Shown here: piece by piece, positions 1 through 8,653 of the stretch | Layout: the number at the start of each line of letters is the position of its first letter | Numbering within the stretch: the first letter of the stretch is position 1 | Source of the DNA: Vicinamibacterales bacterium | Lineage (GTDB): Bacteria > Acidobacteriota > Vicinamibacteria > Vicinamibacterales > UBA2999 | DNA: 64,000 nt | NCBI GenBank assembly: GCA_041659285.1 | Contig: JBAZYO010000009.1 | Span: forward strand, 124,001-188,000 | Direction: 5' to 3' | Program-made: the position numbers and the translations under genes | The notes under the pieces: model-generated | What the model was told of the DNA's origin: nothing | Seen by the model: only the letters and a program-made list of their open reading frames with translations | Database searches by the model: none

Positions 1-1020
1 GGGCCGATCAACCGGTTCTACGACACCCGGCTGCAGCGCAGCGACTTCGACACCATCGTCGTGCCGCGGCACTGGACCGTGACACCGGACCTGCTGCCGA
101 CGCCGGCCACGCTCGTGAAGCTGGCGTTGCTCATGCGCTACACGCGCAAGGTGAGCGCGGGCTTCGACGTCATCTTCGGCGTCCACAACGAGACCGACTA
201 CGGCCGGCGCGGCATCCAGTACATCCACTACCCTTCGTACCTGCGGCCGCGGCCGCAGGTGGATCTCCGCTGGTACCACCAGCCGAGAGCAGCACTGCGC
301 GCCTATTACTCGCTGACCGATCGGATCGCCGGCTTCTCGATCGACCGCCTGAAGGCCAACCTGACGCTGGTCAACTCGAACTGGACGGGCGAGCACGTCC
401 GCGGGTTCCTCGGCGGGGACCCACGCACGCTCTACCCTCCCGTCGCGGATCCGGGGGCCGGCCTGCCGTGGAGCGAGCGGGCGCCAGACTTCCTGGCCAT
501 CGGCCGCATCTCGCCCGAAAAGGACTACGAGCGCATCATGCGAATCCTGTCGCGGGTGCGCGCGCGCGTCCCCGACCTGCGGCTCACGATTGTCGGCACG
601 TGGGACCGGCACACCGCGCGGTACGCCAGGGGCTTGCAGGCGCTGGCGGAGTCGATCGGCAGCTGGATCCAGTTTCGGCAGAATGTGAGCCGCGATGAGA
701 TTCGCGGCTTGATGGGCTCCCACCGGTACGGCCTTCATGGCATGCGCGAAGAGCACTTCGGCATGGCGCCCGCGGAACTGGCGCGCGCCGGCGTCATCGT
801 GTGGGTGCCGAAGGGTGGCGGCCAGATGGAGATCGTCGGCAACGAGCCGTCGCTGATGTACGACTCAGACGATGAGGCCGTCGCCAAGATCACCGCGGTG
901 CTGGCCGACCCCGCCGAACAGGACCGCCTGCGCCGGCTGCTCGCCGCCCGCGCCGAGATGTTCTCGACGGACCGCTTCATTCGCGAAGTCCGCGACATCG
1001 TGGACAGCTTCAGGGAATAG
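1..1020 (+). CDS. Glycosyltransferase, GT-B fold, family 4 (5' end outside window)
   Basis: The frame is open from the first base, so the N-terminus lies upstream; 339 residues are visible up to a TAG stop. The C-terminal half is a GT4 domain. It has the FLAIGRISPEKDYERIM donor-domain strand near visible residue 164, then the E-x7-E type motif EEHFGMAPAEL followed by a GGG turn. The HGM..EHFG..E pattern resembles ALG11-type alpha-1,2-mannosyltransferases. Family knowledge says such enzymes move a sugar from a nucleotide donor to a lipid-linked or surface glycan on the cytosolic face. Donor and acceptor cannot be read from the sequence. No partner gene is visible because the operon would continue upstream. 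Confidence 0.85.
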   Translation, partial: GPINRFYDTRLQRSDFDTIVVPRHWTVTPDLLPTPATLVKLALLMRYTRKVSAGFDVIFGVHNETDYGRRGIQYIHYPSYLRPRPQVDLRWYHQPRAALRAYYSLTDRIAGFSIDRLKANLTLVNSNWTGEHVRGFLGGDPRTLYPPVADPGAGLPWSERAPDFLAIGRISPEKDYERIMRILSRVRARVPDLRLTIVGTWDRHTARYARGLQALAESIGSWIQFRQNVSRDEIRGLMGSHRYGLHGMREEHFGMAPAELARAGVIVWVPKGGGQMEIVGNEPSLMYDSDDEAVAKITAVLADPAEQDRLRRLLAARAEMFSTDRFIREVRDIVDSFRE

Positions 1021-1153
1021 CGCGCCCACGCCATCCCCGGCGCGGGTGGGCTTCGCCTCAAACTCGACTCATGGACGCTTGCCATGATAGATTTCGCGCC
1101 GAACTGCCGCCTCTATGCATTAGGGCGTACTGGCCGGTAGTGGGATCCCCCGA

Positions 1154-2326
1154 ATGCTCCACCGACTGAATCGGCGTGTCTCCGGCCAGCGAGACTTGTG
1201 GCTCAGCGTGGCGATTGTGGTCCTGGTCTCCGGCTTCCTGTTGAGATCCGCGAGCACGACGACTTACGCACAGGCCAACAACACGCCGTCTGCTCCCACG
1301 AACGAAACATCCACGAACGGGACATCGTCGGGACCCAAGCCCGGGAACGGGACGCCAACGATGACGCTGACCCCGCGCGTCGATTGCGTGGTCCCGGATG
1401 TCCAGATGCCGGGCTTCTTCATCGCGTCGTTTGGCTACGAACGCGCCGTGAACCAGTCGCCAGTGGTGGCGAGCAACCCGTATGGTCCCGGCAACAGCGT
1501 CGAGTACTTTTCGGGGAACGGCTCCGGAATCCTGCCGGCCACTATTGGCGTTCCGGTGGAGTTCACCAACGGGCTGCACCAGTTCCAGTTCTCGGTCCGA
1601 TTCCAGGCGGGCGACGCCGTCCAGTGGCTGCTGGCGGATTCCTACTACGGCGGGACCAAGCTCGCGGTGGCTGATCAAGACACCGTGACGGCATGCGCGG
1701 TGGCTGGTCCCGCGGGTCCCCAGGGTCCTGAAGGTCCCACCGGCCCTCCGGGCATTCAAGGTGAACCGGGCGCGCCCGGCAACGAGGGTCTAATCGGGCT
1801 GACTGGCAAACCAGGTATCCCCGGCAACATCGGCCCGGCGGGCATCGCGGGAGAACCGGGTCCTCCCGGCAAGGACGGTCCGATCGGTCCGGTTGGCCCA
1901 CAAGGAATACCAGGCAACATCGGCCCTGTGGGCCCGATCGGTGCAGCCGGTCCGGTTGGCGCCACGGGCGCGACCGGTCTCGGCATGTCGTTCGTCTCGC
2001 AAACGATTACTGAGAGTGGTCCGCTGACGCTCGGCCCCGGCAACGCGAGCATGATCTACCTGGTCCGCCAGTCCAACTCGCGGTCCAACCGGAACAACCG
2101 AATCGTCGTGACACTGCCGCCGGCCGCCGACGGCATCAACCGCACGCTGACCATTCGGCGGATGGATTCACGCGGCCAGGTGCACGTGGTGCCGGGCAAT
2201 GGCGAATCGCTGGAGGGCCGCGGCCGCGAGCGTTCGCAAGACGCGATTGCGCTCGAGGGCCGCAGTGACTACGTCACGCTGGTCAGCGACGGTACCGCGT
2301 GGTACGTGTTCGCCGACGGCAAGTAA
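1154..2326 (+). CDS. Secreted collagen-like (Gly-X-Y repeat) protein
   Basis: 390 residues. There is a basic N-terminus and a hydrophobic stretch (about residues 17-30), ending near TTYAQA, consistent with a signal peptide or an N-terminal anchor. A Thr/Asn/Ser/Pro-rich linker follows, then a globular part (about 75-180) containing two Cys. About 30 uninterrupted Gly-X-Y triplets run from about residue 184 to 278 (GPAGPQGPEG to GATGLG), and a C-terminal domain of about 110 residues ends in WYVFADGK. The Gly-X-Y run predicts a trimeric collagen-like triple helix. The C-terminal domain could be the trimerising head. It stands alone, with a terminator just after the stop. Function is unknown; surface adhesion is only a guess. 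Confidence 0.85.
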   Translation: MLHRLNRRVSGQRDLWLSVAIVVLVSGFLLRSASTTTYAQANNTPSAPTNETSTNGTSSGPKPGNGTPTMTLTPRVDCVVPDVQMPGFFIASFGYERAVNQSPVVASNPYGPGNSVEYFSGNGSGILPATIGVPVEFTNGLHQFQFSVRFQAGDAVQWLLADSYYGGTKLAVADQDTVTACAVAGPAGPQGPEGPTGPPGIQGEPGAPGNEGLIGLTGKPGIPGNIGPAGIAGEPGPPGKDGPIGPVGPQGIPGNIGPVGPIGAAGPVGATGATGLGMSFVSQTITESGPLTLGPGNASMIYLVRQSNSRSNRNNRIVVTLPPAADGINRTLTIRRMDSRGQVHVVPGNGESLEGRGRERSQDAIALEGRSDYVTLVSDGTAWYVFADGK

Positions 2327-2346
2327 CGCGCTCGATCACAAGCGAG

Positions 2347-2380
2347 AAGGGGTCGCCACCTGGCGGCCCCTTTTCTTTTT
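2347..2380 (+). terminator. Rho-independent terminator of the collagen-like gene
   Basis: Stem GGGGTCGCC (2349-2357) pairs with GGCGGCCCC (2362-2370) with one G-T wobble and loop ACCT, followed by TTTTCTTTTT. It sits 20 bases after the stop codon and just before the convergent ABC gene. Confidence 0.85.
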
Positions 2381-2386
2381 GGATCG

Positions 2387-4159
2387 TCAGGTGAGCCGCC
2401 GGAAGCCCGGATCGCTCAGGAGCGCGTCGTAGGTCCCCACCCCGGCCACCCGGCCGTCCTGCAGGTAAATCAACTGATCGCAACTCTTCACCGTGGACAA
2501 CCGGTGGGCGATGGCGATCACGGTGCGCGTCCCGTGAACCGCGGCGATGGCTTCGGTCACCTCGCGCTCGGTCTGGTTGTCGAGCGCCGCCGTCGCTTCG
2601 TCGAAGAACAGCACCGGCGGGTCGTGGTACAGCGCCCGGGCGATGGCGACACGTTGCCGCTGGCCACCCGACAGGCGAATGCCGCCCTCGCCCACCACCG
2701 TCTCCAGCTTCCCGGGGAGGGCGGCCACCACTTCGTCGAGGCGGGCGAGCGCGATCGCCGCCGCCAGCCGGTCTTCGTCGATCGCGCCGTCGGGAATGCC
2801 GAACGCGATATTGCGCCGCAGCGAGTCGTCCAGCAGGTAGACGTCCTGTGAGACGTAACCAATCTGCCGCTGCCACGTGCGCTCGAGGCCTTCCAGCGGG
2901 ATACCGTCAATCAGGACGCGGCCGGAGGTCGGCGTCAGCAAGCCGAGCAGCACGTCCACCAGCGTGGTCTTGCCCGCACCCGTCGGGCCGACAATGCCGA
3001 CAGATTGCCCGCGGCGAATGGTCAGCGAGACATGGTCGAGGGCGAGGGGCGCGCCGTCTTCATACCGGAACGACACCTCGTCACAGACGAGCGCCTCGTG
3101 CAGCAGGGCCGGCTCGGGCGAGAACGGCCGCGCGACCGGGGCGCGAAGCGCCCGCATGTCGTCGTCCATGGTCTTCACCCACGGATGTGCCTCGCGCAGG
3201 TAGCCGACGTTCATCATGATGCGGTTGGCCGACGGGATGACCCTGAACCCGGTGTAGGCGAACAGCGCGAGCACCGACACGGTGCTGCCGCCCGAGGCGC
3301 TCTCGCGCATCACGAGGAACACGACCAGCAGCATGCTCAGCACCAGCGTGGTTTCGACGCCGTGCCGCGCGGCGCTGGCCGACCACGACCGGCGCTGCTT
3401 GGTCCGCGACAAGGCGCGCTTGACGTGGCGGAACTGTTCCTCGAAGAACGGCTGGCGGCCCGACACCTTGACGTCCTTGATCGCGCCCAGGCTTTGCTGC
3501 AGCACGTGGAGTTGCTCCTGCAGCAAGGCGCGTTCGGTCTCGCCGATGCGCTCCCAGCTCCGGCGGGTCAGGACGATCGGCCCGACGACGACAGCCAGGA
3601 CGATGATGACGGCAATCAACGTAATGGGCGGCGCCGACGCCACCAGCACCATGGCCAGCGCGGCAATGGTGACCACTTCGGCCAGGATGTTGACGGCCGA
3701 TCCCGCCACCAGTTCGAACGCGACGTCGGAGGCGCGCGTCATCGGCTGGATCACCGAGGCCGACCGGCGCCTGACGTGGAACAGGTAATCGGCGGCGAGA
3801 TAGCGCGCCAGCAGCCGCTCGGCCGCGGCGGCGGACGAGTTGAAGACCACGCCTTGCCGGACCCAGTCCACCCACGACAGGAACAGGGCGCGCACCAGGT
3901 AGAACACGCCGACGCCCAGCGCCAGTGCGGCGACGACCGCCCGCGGATCGTCGGTGGGCCAGGCGCGCCAGACCTGCGAGACCACCGGCGCGGTGCGCAC
4001 CTGTTCGGGCTCGACGACCAGGCGGAGGAGTCCAAAGGTGGCGAGCGCGCCCGCGGCTTCGATCAGGGCACTCAGGCTGACCAGCGGCACCAGCGCCAGC
4101 CACGGCCAACGCTCGCGCGGCGTCAGCCAGCGCAGCACCGTGCGGACGTCGTGAATCAC
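2387..4159 (-). CDS. ABC exporter half-transporter (TMD-NBD fusion)
   Basis: 590 residues from a GTG start. The frame stays open far upstream, but there it is only antisense to the MATE gene. The GTG at 4159 has AGGTGG four bases before it and is where ABC homology begins. The N-terminal half has about six membrane helices (residues 20-320). The ATPase half has Walker A GPTGAGKT (near 395), signature LSGGQRQR (near 500), Walker B VLFFDEATAALD (near 515) and the H-loop AHRLSTV (near 550), so all ATPase motifs are intact. The architecture is that of MsbA/PglK-type exporters, which move lipids, glycolipids or drugs as dimers across the inner membrane. Substrate is unknown. It is divergent from the MATE gene with 84 bases between them. 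Confidence 0.93.
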   Translation of the reverse strand: MIHDVRTVLRWLTPRERWPWLALVPLVSLSALIEAAGALATFGLLRLVVEPEQVRTAPVVSQVWRAWPTDDPRAVVAALALGVGVFYLVRALFLSWVDWVRQGVVFNSSAAAAERLLARYLAADYLFHVRRRSASVIQPMTRASDVAFELVAGSAVNILAEVVTIAALAMVLVASAPPITLIAVIIVLAVVVGPIVLTRRSWERIGETERALLQEQLHVLQQSLGAIKDVKVSGRQPFFEEQFRHVKRALSRTKQRRSWSASAARHGVETTLVLSMLLVVFLVMRESASGGSTVSVLALFAYTGFRVIPSANRIMMNVGYLREAHPWVKTMDDDMRALRAPVARPFSPEPALLHEALVCDEVSFRYEDGAPLALDHVSLTIRRGQSVGIVGPTGAGKTTLVDVLLGLLTPTSGRVLIDGIPLEGLERTWQRQIGYVSQDVYLLDDSLRRNIAFGIPDGAIDEDRLAAAIALARLDEVVAALPGKLETVVGEGGIRLSGGQRQRVAIARALYHDPPVLFFDEATAALDNQTEREVTEAIAAVHGTRTVIAIAHRLSTVKSCDQLIYLQDGRVAGVGTYDALLSDPGFRRLT

Positions 4160-4228
4160 GAGGCCACCTGGGTCACGGGCGCGTGCGCGGCCGCTCCGAT
4201 CGAAGGCGTCTTGGCAAGTATCGGCCAG

Positions 4229-4234
4229 TATAAT
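4229..4234 (+). promoter_or_regulatory. Perfect -10 box of the MATE gene
   Basis: TATAAT with 9 bases to the ATG at 4244. A start 6-8 bases after the box would give a leader of 0-4 bases. TTGGCA at 4211 is only 12 bases upstream, too close to be a usual -35. Confidence 0.65.
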
Positions 4235-4243
4235 CGCTGCGGA

Positions 4244-5578
4244 ATGCAGGATCTCACGACAGGCTCGCTCACCGGCCACCTCCTCAAGACCACCAGCTTC
4301 ATGCTCGTCAGCATGGTCTTCCAGGCTCTCTACGTGCTGGTGGACTTGTTCTGGGTCGGGCGCCTCGGCACCGACGCGGTGGCCGCCGTCGGCATCAGCG
4401 CCAACCTGTCGTTCCTGGTACTGGCCGTCTCGCAGATGCTCGGGGTCGGGACCACGACCATGGTGTCGCATTCGGCCGGGCGCAAGGAACACGACCGGGC
4501 CATCTTCCTGTTCAACCAGTCGCAGGTGCTCTCGATGGTGGCGGGCGTGCTGTTCCTGGCGCTGGCGATGTTGTCTCGCACGGCCTACGCCGCCGCGCTC
4601 AGCGCCGACGCCAGCATGCAGGCCCAAGCCGAAGAGTACCTGTTGTGGTTCATTCCGGCGATGGCGCTGCAGTTCGCAATGGTCGCGATGGGCGCGGCGT
4701 TGCGCGGCACCGGCAACTTCAAGCCCGGCATGATCGTGCAGACCGGCACCGTGGTGTTGAACATCGTGCTGGCGCCGGTGCTGATCTTCGGGTGGGGCCC
4801 GTTCGATCCCCACGGCGTCAGCGGCGCCGCACTCGCCACGTTCATCGCGATTGCGATCGGCGTGGTGTGGATCTCGTATTACTTCATGGACCGTGACGCC
4901 TACCTGCGGTTCCGCCTCGCCGACTGGCGGCCGAAGTTCCAGGTGTGGGGGCAGATGCTGAAGATCGGCCTGCCGGCGGGTGCCGAGTTCGCGTTGATGG
5001 GCCTTTACATGGTCGTCGTCTACGCCATCAGCCGTCCGTTCGGGGCGGCGGCGCAGGCGGGGTTCGGCGTCGGCTTCCGCATCGTGCAGTCGGCGTTCCT
5101 GCCGGTCGTGGCGTTGGGGTTTGCGGTGGCGCCGGTGGCCGGCCAGAATTTTGGCGCCGGTAAGGGTCAGCGCGTGCGCGAGGTGTTCAAGACCGCCGCC
5201 TCGATCGCCGCGGCCGGGATGCTGGTGCTGGCGGTGGGCATCTACCTGGGGGCGGCGCCGTTGATTGGGCTGTTCAGTGCCGACGCCGAGGTCATCCACG
5301 TCGGCGTGGACTACCTGCACGTGGTCACCATCAACTTCGTGGCCTCGGGCATCACCTTCGTCTCGGCGAGCATGTTCCAGGGGATGGGCAACACGGTGCC
5401 GTCGCTCGTGACCTCGTTCCTGCGCATCGTCATCAGCATCGTGCCGGCCATCATCCTGTCGCGCCGGCCCGACTTCGCCCTGACCTGGATCTGGTGGCTG
5501 ACCGTCCTCTCGACCGCCCTCCAGATGGCGCTGAACCTGACCCTGCTGCAGAGGGAATTCCGGCTGAAGTTGGCGTGA
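4244..5578 (+). CDS. MATE family multidrug/sodium antiporter
   Basis: 444 residues with about twelve membrane helices in two similar halves. The start MQDLTTGSLTGHLLKTTSFM fits the usual MATE N-terminus. The frame runs open far upstream, but that part is antisense to the ABC gene. Family-type features include FQALYVLVDLFWVGRLGT in helix 1-2, the long loop after helix 6, and GQNFGAGKGQR before the second half's last helices. MATE proteins expel cationic drugs or metabolites in exchange for Na+ or H+. The stop lies 34 bases before pntA, which has its own -10 box, so the two need not be co-transcribed. Confidence 0.92.
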   Translation: MQDLTTGSLTGHLLKTTSFMLVSMVFQALYVLVDLFWVGRLGTDAVAAVGISANLSFLVLAVSQMLGVGTTTMVSHSAGRKEHDRAIFLFNQSQVLSMVAGVLFLALAMLSRTAYAAALSADASMQAQAEEYLLWFIPAMALQFAMVAMGAALRGTGNFKPGMIVQTGTVVLNIVLAPVLIFGWGPFDPHGVSGAALATFIAIAIGVVWISYYFMDRDAYLRFRLADWRPKFQVWGQMLKIGLPAGAEFALMGLYMVVVYAISRPFGAAAQAGFGVGFRIVQSAFLPVVALGFAVAPVAGQNFGAGKGQRVREVFKTAASIAAAGMLVLAVGIYLGAAPLIGLFSADAEVIHVGVDYLHVVTINFVASGITFVSASMFQGMGNTVPSLVTSFLRIVISIVPAIILSRRPDFALTWIWWLTVLSTALQMALNLTLLQREFRLKLA

Positions 5579-5596
5579 GACGGGGCCGGACCCCTA

Positions 5597-5602
5597 TATA
5601 AT
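5597..5602 (+). promoter_or_regulatory. Perfect -10 box of pntA
   Basis: TATAAT, 10 bases before the pntA ATG at 5613; no Shine-Dalgarno fits in the short leader that would result. No good TTGACA-like -35 at 16-18 bases was seen. Confidence 0.65.
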
Positions 5603-5612
5603 CGCCGGGTAC

Positions 5613-7172
5613 ATGAAGCTCGCCGTCCCGAAAGAATGCCGCCCCGGTGAACGCCGGGTCGCGGTCACCCCTGAAAACGTCGCGCGCCTGATCAAGCTGG
5701 GCTTTTCGGTGGCCGTCGAACACGACGCCGGCGCCGCAGCCTCGTTCGGCGACGACGATTACGCCGCCGCTGGCGCGGAGGTCATCACCGGCACCCGCGA
5801 CATCTGGCTGGCGGGCGACATCGTCCTCAAGGTGCAGCCGCCGGCACCGCACCCGGAGCTCGGCGTGCACGAGGCGGAGCTGATCCGCGAGGGCGGCACG
5901 CTGATCAGCTTCCTGTATCCCGGGAAGAACAAGGACATCATCGACCGGCTGGCGGCGCGCAAGGCCACCGCGATTGCCGTGGACCAGATCCCGCGCATCA
6001 CGCGCGCGCAAAAGATGGACGCCCTGTCGTCGATGGCCAACATCGCCGGGTACCGCTCGGTGATCGAGGCGGCGAGCTTCTACGGGCGCTTCTTCACGGG
6101 CCAGATGACGGCGGCGGGCCGGGTGCCGCCGGCGAAGGTCCTGGTGATTGGCGCGGGCGTCGCCGGGCTGGCGGCGATTGGCGCGGCGCGCGGCATGGGC
6201 GCCATCGTGCGCGCGTTCGACACGCGCCCCACGGTGAAAGAGCAAATCAAGAGCATGGGCGCCGAGTTCATCGAGCTCAAGTTCGTCGAAGACGGCGAGG
6301 GCGCGGGCGGCTATGCCAAGGAGATGAGCCCGGCCTTCATCAAGGCCGAAATGGAGATGTTCCTCGCGCAGGCGAAGGAAGTCGACATCATCATCACCAC
6401 CGCGCTGATTCCGAACCGGCCGGCGCCGGTCCTCATCACCGAGGACATGGTGAAGGCCATGAAGAAGGGGTCGGTGATTGTCGACCTGGCCGCGGAGAAC
6501 GGCGGCAACTGCGCGCTGACCGAACCCGGGAAGGTGGTGGAACGCTACGGCGTCCACATCCTCGGCTACACCGACCTGCCCAGCCGCCTGGCGCCGACGG
6601 CCAGCTTGCTGTTCGGCAACAACCTGACGCACCTGCTCGCCGACCTTGGCGGCGCCAGCCACTTCCGCCTCGACCTGGCGGATGAAGTGGTGCGCGGCGC
6701 GCTGGTGTTGCGCGAGGGCGAATTGCTGTGGCCGCCGCCGCCGCGACCGCCGGTCGTGCTGCCGCCGGAGCCGAAGGTGGTGGCGCCGAAGACGGCCGCC
6801 GCGCCGGGCGCGAAGGCGCCGGCTGGCGGCGGAGTTGCCGGTCCGATCTTCGCGCTGATTGCGGCCGCCGCCCTGGTCGGCCTGGGGATGGTGGCGCCGC
6901 CGGCATTCCTGTCACACCTCACGGTATTCGCGCTGGCGGTGGTGGTTGGCTGGCAGGTGGTGTGGAACGTCACGCCGGCACTGCACACGCCGCTCATGAG
7001 CGTGACCAACGCCATCAGCGGCATCATCGTGGTGGGCGGCATGCTGCAGTTGAGCGGGCCGATCTCGTCACCGGTGGTGCTGGTCGGCGCCGCCGCAATC
7101 CTGCTCGCCACCATCAATATCGTGGGCGGCTTCATGGTGACGCAGCGGATGCTGCGGATGTTCCGCCGATGA
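5613..7172 (+). CDS. pntA: Proton-translocating NAD(P) transhydrogenase, alpha subunit
   Basis: 519 residues. The N-terminus MKLAVPKECRPGERRVAVTP is the classic alanine dehydrogenase/PNT start. NAD-binding domain dI covers about residues 1-375, with the Rossmann glycine motif GAGVAGLAAIG near 178. A Pro/Ala/Lys-rich linker (about 375-410) leads to four membrane helices of domain dII. So the alpha1 and alpha2 parts, split into two genes in many bacteria, are fused here as in E. coli, where PntA is of similar length. With PntB it couples hydride transfer from NADH to NADP+ to proton entry across the inner membrane. Its TGA overlaps the pntB ATG by 4 bases (ATGA). Confidence 0.97.
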   Translation: MKLAVPKECRPGERRVAVTPENVARLIKLGFSVAVEHDAGAAASFGDDDYAAAGAEVITGTRDIWLAGDIVLKVQPPAPHPELGVHEAELIREGGTLISFLYPGKNKDIIDRLAARKATAIAVDQIPRITRAQKMDALSSMANIAGYRSVIEAASFYGRFFTGQMTAAGRVPPAKVLVIGAGVAGLAAIGAARGMGAIVRAFDTRPTVKEQIKSMGAEFIELKFVEDGEGAGGYAKEMSPAFIKAEMEMFLAQAKEVDIIITTALIPNRPAPVLITEDMVKAMKKGSVIVDLAAENGGNCALTEPGKVVERYGVHILGYTDLPSRLAPTASLLFGNNLTHLLADLGGASHFRLDLADEVVRGALVLREGELLWPPPPRPPVVLPPEPKVVAPKTAAAPGAKAPAGGGVAGPIFALIAAAALVGLGMVAPPAFLSHLTVFALAVVVGWQVVWNVTPALHTPLMSVTNAISGIIVVGGMLQLSGPISSPVVLVGAAAILLATINIVGGFMVTQRMLRMFRR

Positions 7173-8578
7173 TTACCTTGCCTGAGACACTCGTCACCAT
7201 CGCCTATCTCGCCGCCGGCGTCCTCTTCATCCTCAGCCTCGGCGGGCTCTCCGCGCAGGAATCGGCGCGGCGCGGCAACCTGTTCGGCATGATCGGCATG
7301 GCGATGGCCGTCGGCGTCACCGCCTTCGGCCCGCACGGCAGCAATTACGGCGTGCTGATTGGCGCGCTGGTGGTCGGCGGCGGCATCGGCGCGACGCTGG
7401 CGGCGCGCGTCGAGATGACCTCGATGCCGCAGTTGGTGGCCATGCTCCACAGCTTCGTGGGCCTGGCCGCCGTGCTGGTCGGCTTTGGCGGCACGCTCGA
7501 CCCCACCAACACGCTCACCGGCGTCGAGGCCACGATCCACTCCGTGGAAACGTTCATCGGCGTGTTTGTCGGCGCGGTGACGTTCACCGGCTCGATCATC
7601 GCGTTCGGCAAGCTCCAGGGGCTGATCGGCAGCAGGCCGCTGCTGCTGCCGGCGCGGCACCTGCTCAACCTCGTGGCGCTGCTCGCGTGCGTGTTCCTCG
7701 GCTTCCAGTTCGTGAGCGCGGCGCACGGCTCGGCGCTGCAGCCGCTGATCATCGCGACGGTGATCGCGTCGCTGCTCGGCATCCACTTGGTGTGGGCGAT
7801 TGGCGGCGCCGACATGCCGGTCGTGGTGTCGATGCTCAACAGCTATTCGGGTTGGGCGGCGGCCGCCGCCGGCTTCATGCTCGAGAACGACCTGCTGATC
7901 ATCACCGGCGCGCTGGTCGGCTCGAGCGGCGCGATCCTGAGCTACATCATGTGCCACGCCATGAACCGGTCGTTCGTGAGCGTGATCCTTGGCGGATTCG
8001 GCGCCGAGGAAGGCAAGGCCCCCGCGGCCGGCGCGCAGCCCGCGGGCGAGGTGAAAAGCATCACGGCGGAAGAGACCGCCGAACTGCTGAAAGAAGCCAA
8101 GAGCGTGGTCGTGGTGCCCGGCTACGGCATGGCGGTGGCGCAGGCGCAGCACCCGATGTACGAGGTCACCAAGATCCTCCGCGACCGCGGCACCAACGTG
8201 CGGTTTGCCATCCACCCGGTGGCCGGCCGTCTGCCCGGCCACATGAACGTGCTGCTGGCGGAAGCCAAGGTCCCGTACGACATCGTGCTCGAGATGGAGG
8301 AGATCAACCAGGACTTCCCCAGCACGGACGTCGTGATCGTGATCGGCGCCAACGACATCGTCAACCCGGGCGCCCTCGACGATCCGTCCAGCCCGATCTA
8401 CGGCATGCCGATTCTCGAGGTGTGGAAGGCCAAGACCTGCATCGTGATGAAACGCGGCATGGCCAGCGGCTACGCCGGCGTGGATAACCCGCTCTTCTAC
8501 AAGGACAACACGCAGATGTTGTTCGGCGACGCCAAGAAGATGATCGACGCGGTGCTCACCGCGCTGAAGGCGTCGTAA
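7169..8578 (+). CDS. pntB: NAD(P) transhydrogenase, beta subunit
   Basis: 469 residues starting MITLPETLVTIAYLAAGVLF; the ATG overlaps the pntA stop, a strong sign of translational coupling. The frame is open upstream but that part is a shadow of pntA. About nine membrane helices (dII) cover residues 1-265. After a short linker comes the NADP-binding domain dIII, with VPGYGMAVAQAQHP near residue 315 and the later conserved VIVIGANDIVNPGA and MKRGMASGYAGVDNPLF. All expected dIII landmarks are present, so the enzyme looks complete. It supplies NADPH at the expense of the proton gradient. Confidence 0.97.
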   Translation: MITLPETLVTIAYLAAGVLFILSLGGLSAQESARRGNLFGMIGMAMAVGVTAFGPHGSNYGVLIGALVVGGGIGATLAARVEMTSMPQLVAMLHSFVGLAAVLVGFGGTLDPTNTLTGVEATIHSVETFIGVFVGAVTFTGSIIAFGKLQGLIGSRPLLLPARHLLNLVALLACVFLGFQFVSAAHGSALQPLIIATVIASLLGIHLVWAIGGADMPVVVSMLNSYSGWAAAAAGFMLENDLLIITGALVGSSGAILSYIMCHAMNRSFVSVILGGFGAEEGKAPAAGAQPAGEVKSITAEETAELLKEAKSVVVVPGYGMAVAQAQHPMYEVTKILRDRGTNVRFAIHPVAGRLPGHMNVLLAEAKVPYDIVLEMEEINQDFPSTDVVIVIGANDIVNPGALDDPSSPIYGMPILEVWKAKTCIVMKRGMASGYAGVDNPLFYKDNTQMLFGDAKKMIDAVLTALKAS

Positions 8579-8602
8579 GCAGTGTAACGCGCGGGCACCG
8601 GG

Positions 8603-8620
8603 GCCGCCGCGATCGGCGGC
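8603..8620. other. Perfect GC hairpin after pntB
   Basis: GCCGCCG, loop CGAT, CGGCGGC. It lies 24 bases after the pntB stop with no T run, so it is more likely an mRNA 3' end stabiliser than an intrinsic terminator. Confidence 0.45.
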
Positions 8621-8653
8621 AACAGCGCGCGACGGCTTCAGGGGCGTCAGAGG

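Noticed and set aside
1756..2052. Minus-strand frame with collagen-like Pro/Gly repeats
   Set aside because: It is only the complement of the real collagen-like repeat; GGC/GCC codons read as Gly-Pro-like patterns on both strands.
4211..4234. TTGGCA ... TATAAT as a full sigma-70 promoter of the MATE gene
   Set aside because: The spacer is only 12 bases, so TTGGCA is unlikely to serve as the -35; only the -10 is reported.
3005..4243. Upstream extension of the MATE frame to 857 residues
   Set aside because: It is antisense to the ABC transporter; MATE homology begins at the ATG at 4244.
4160..5320. In-frame extension of the ABC gene to a 977-residue protein
   Set aside because: The extra N-terminal part is low-complexity His/Arg/Asp-rich sequence antisense to the MATE gene, and a GTG with a ribosome site starts the real protein at 4159.
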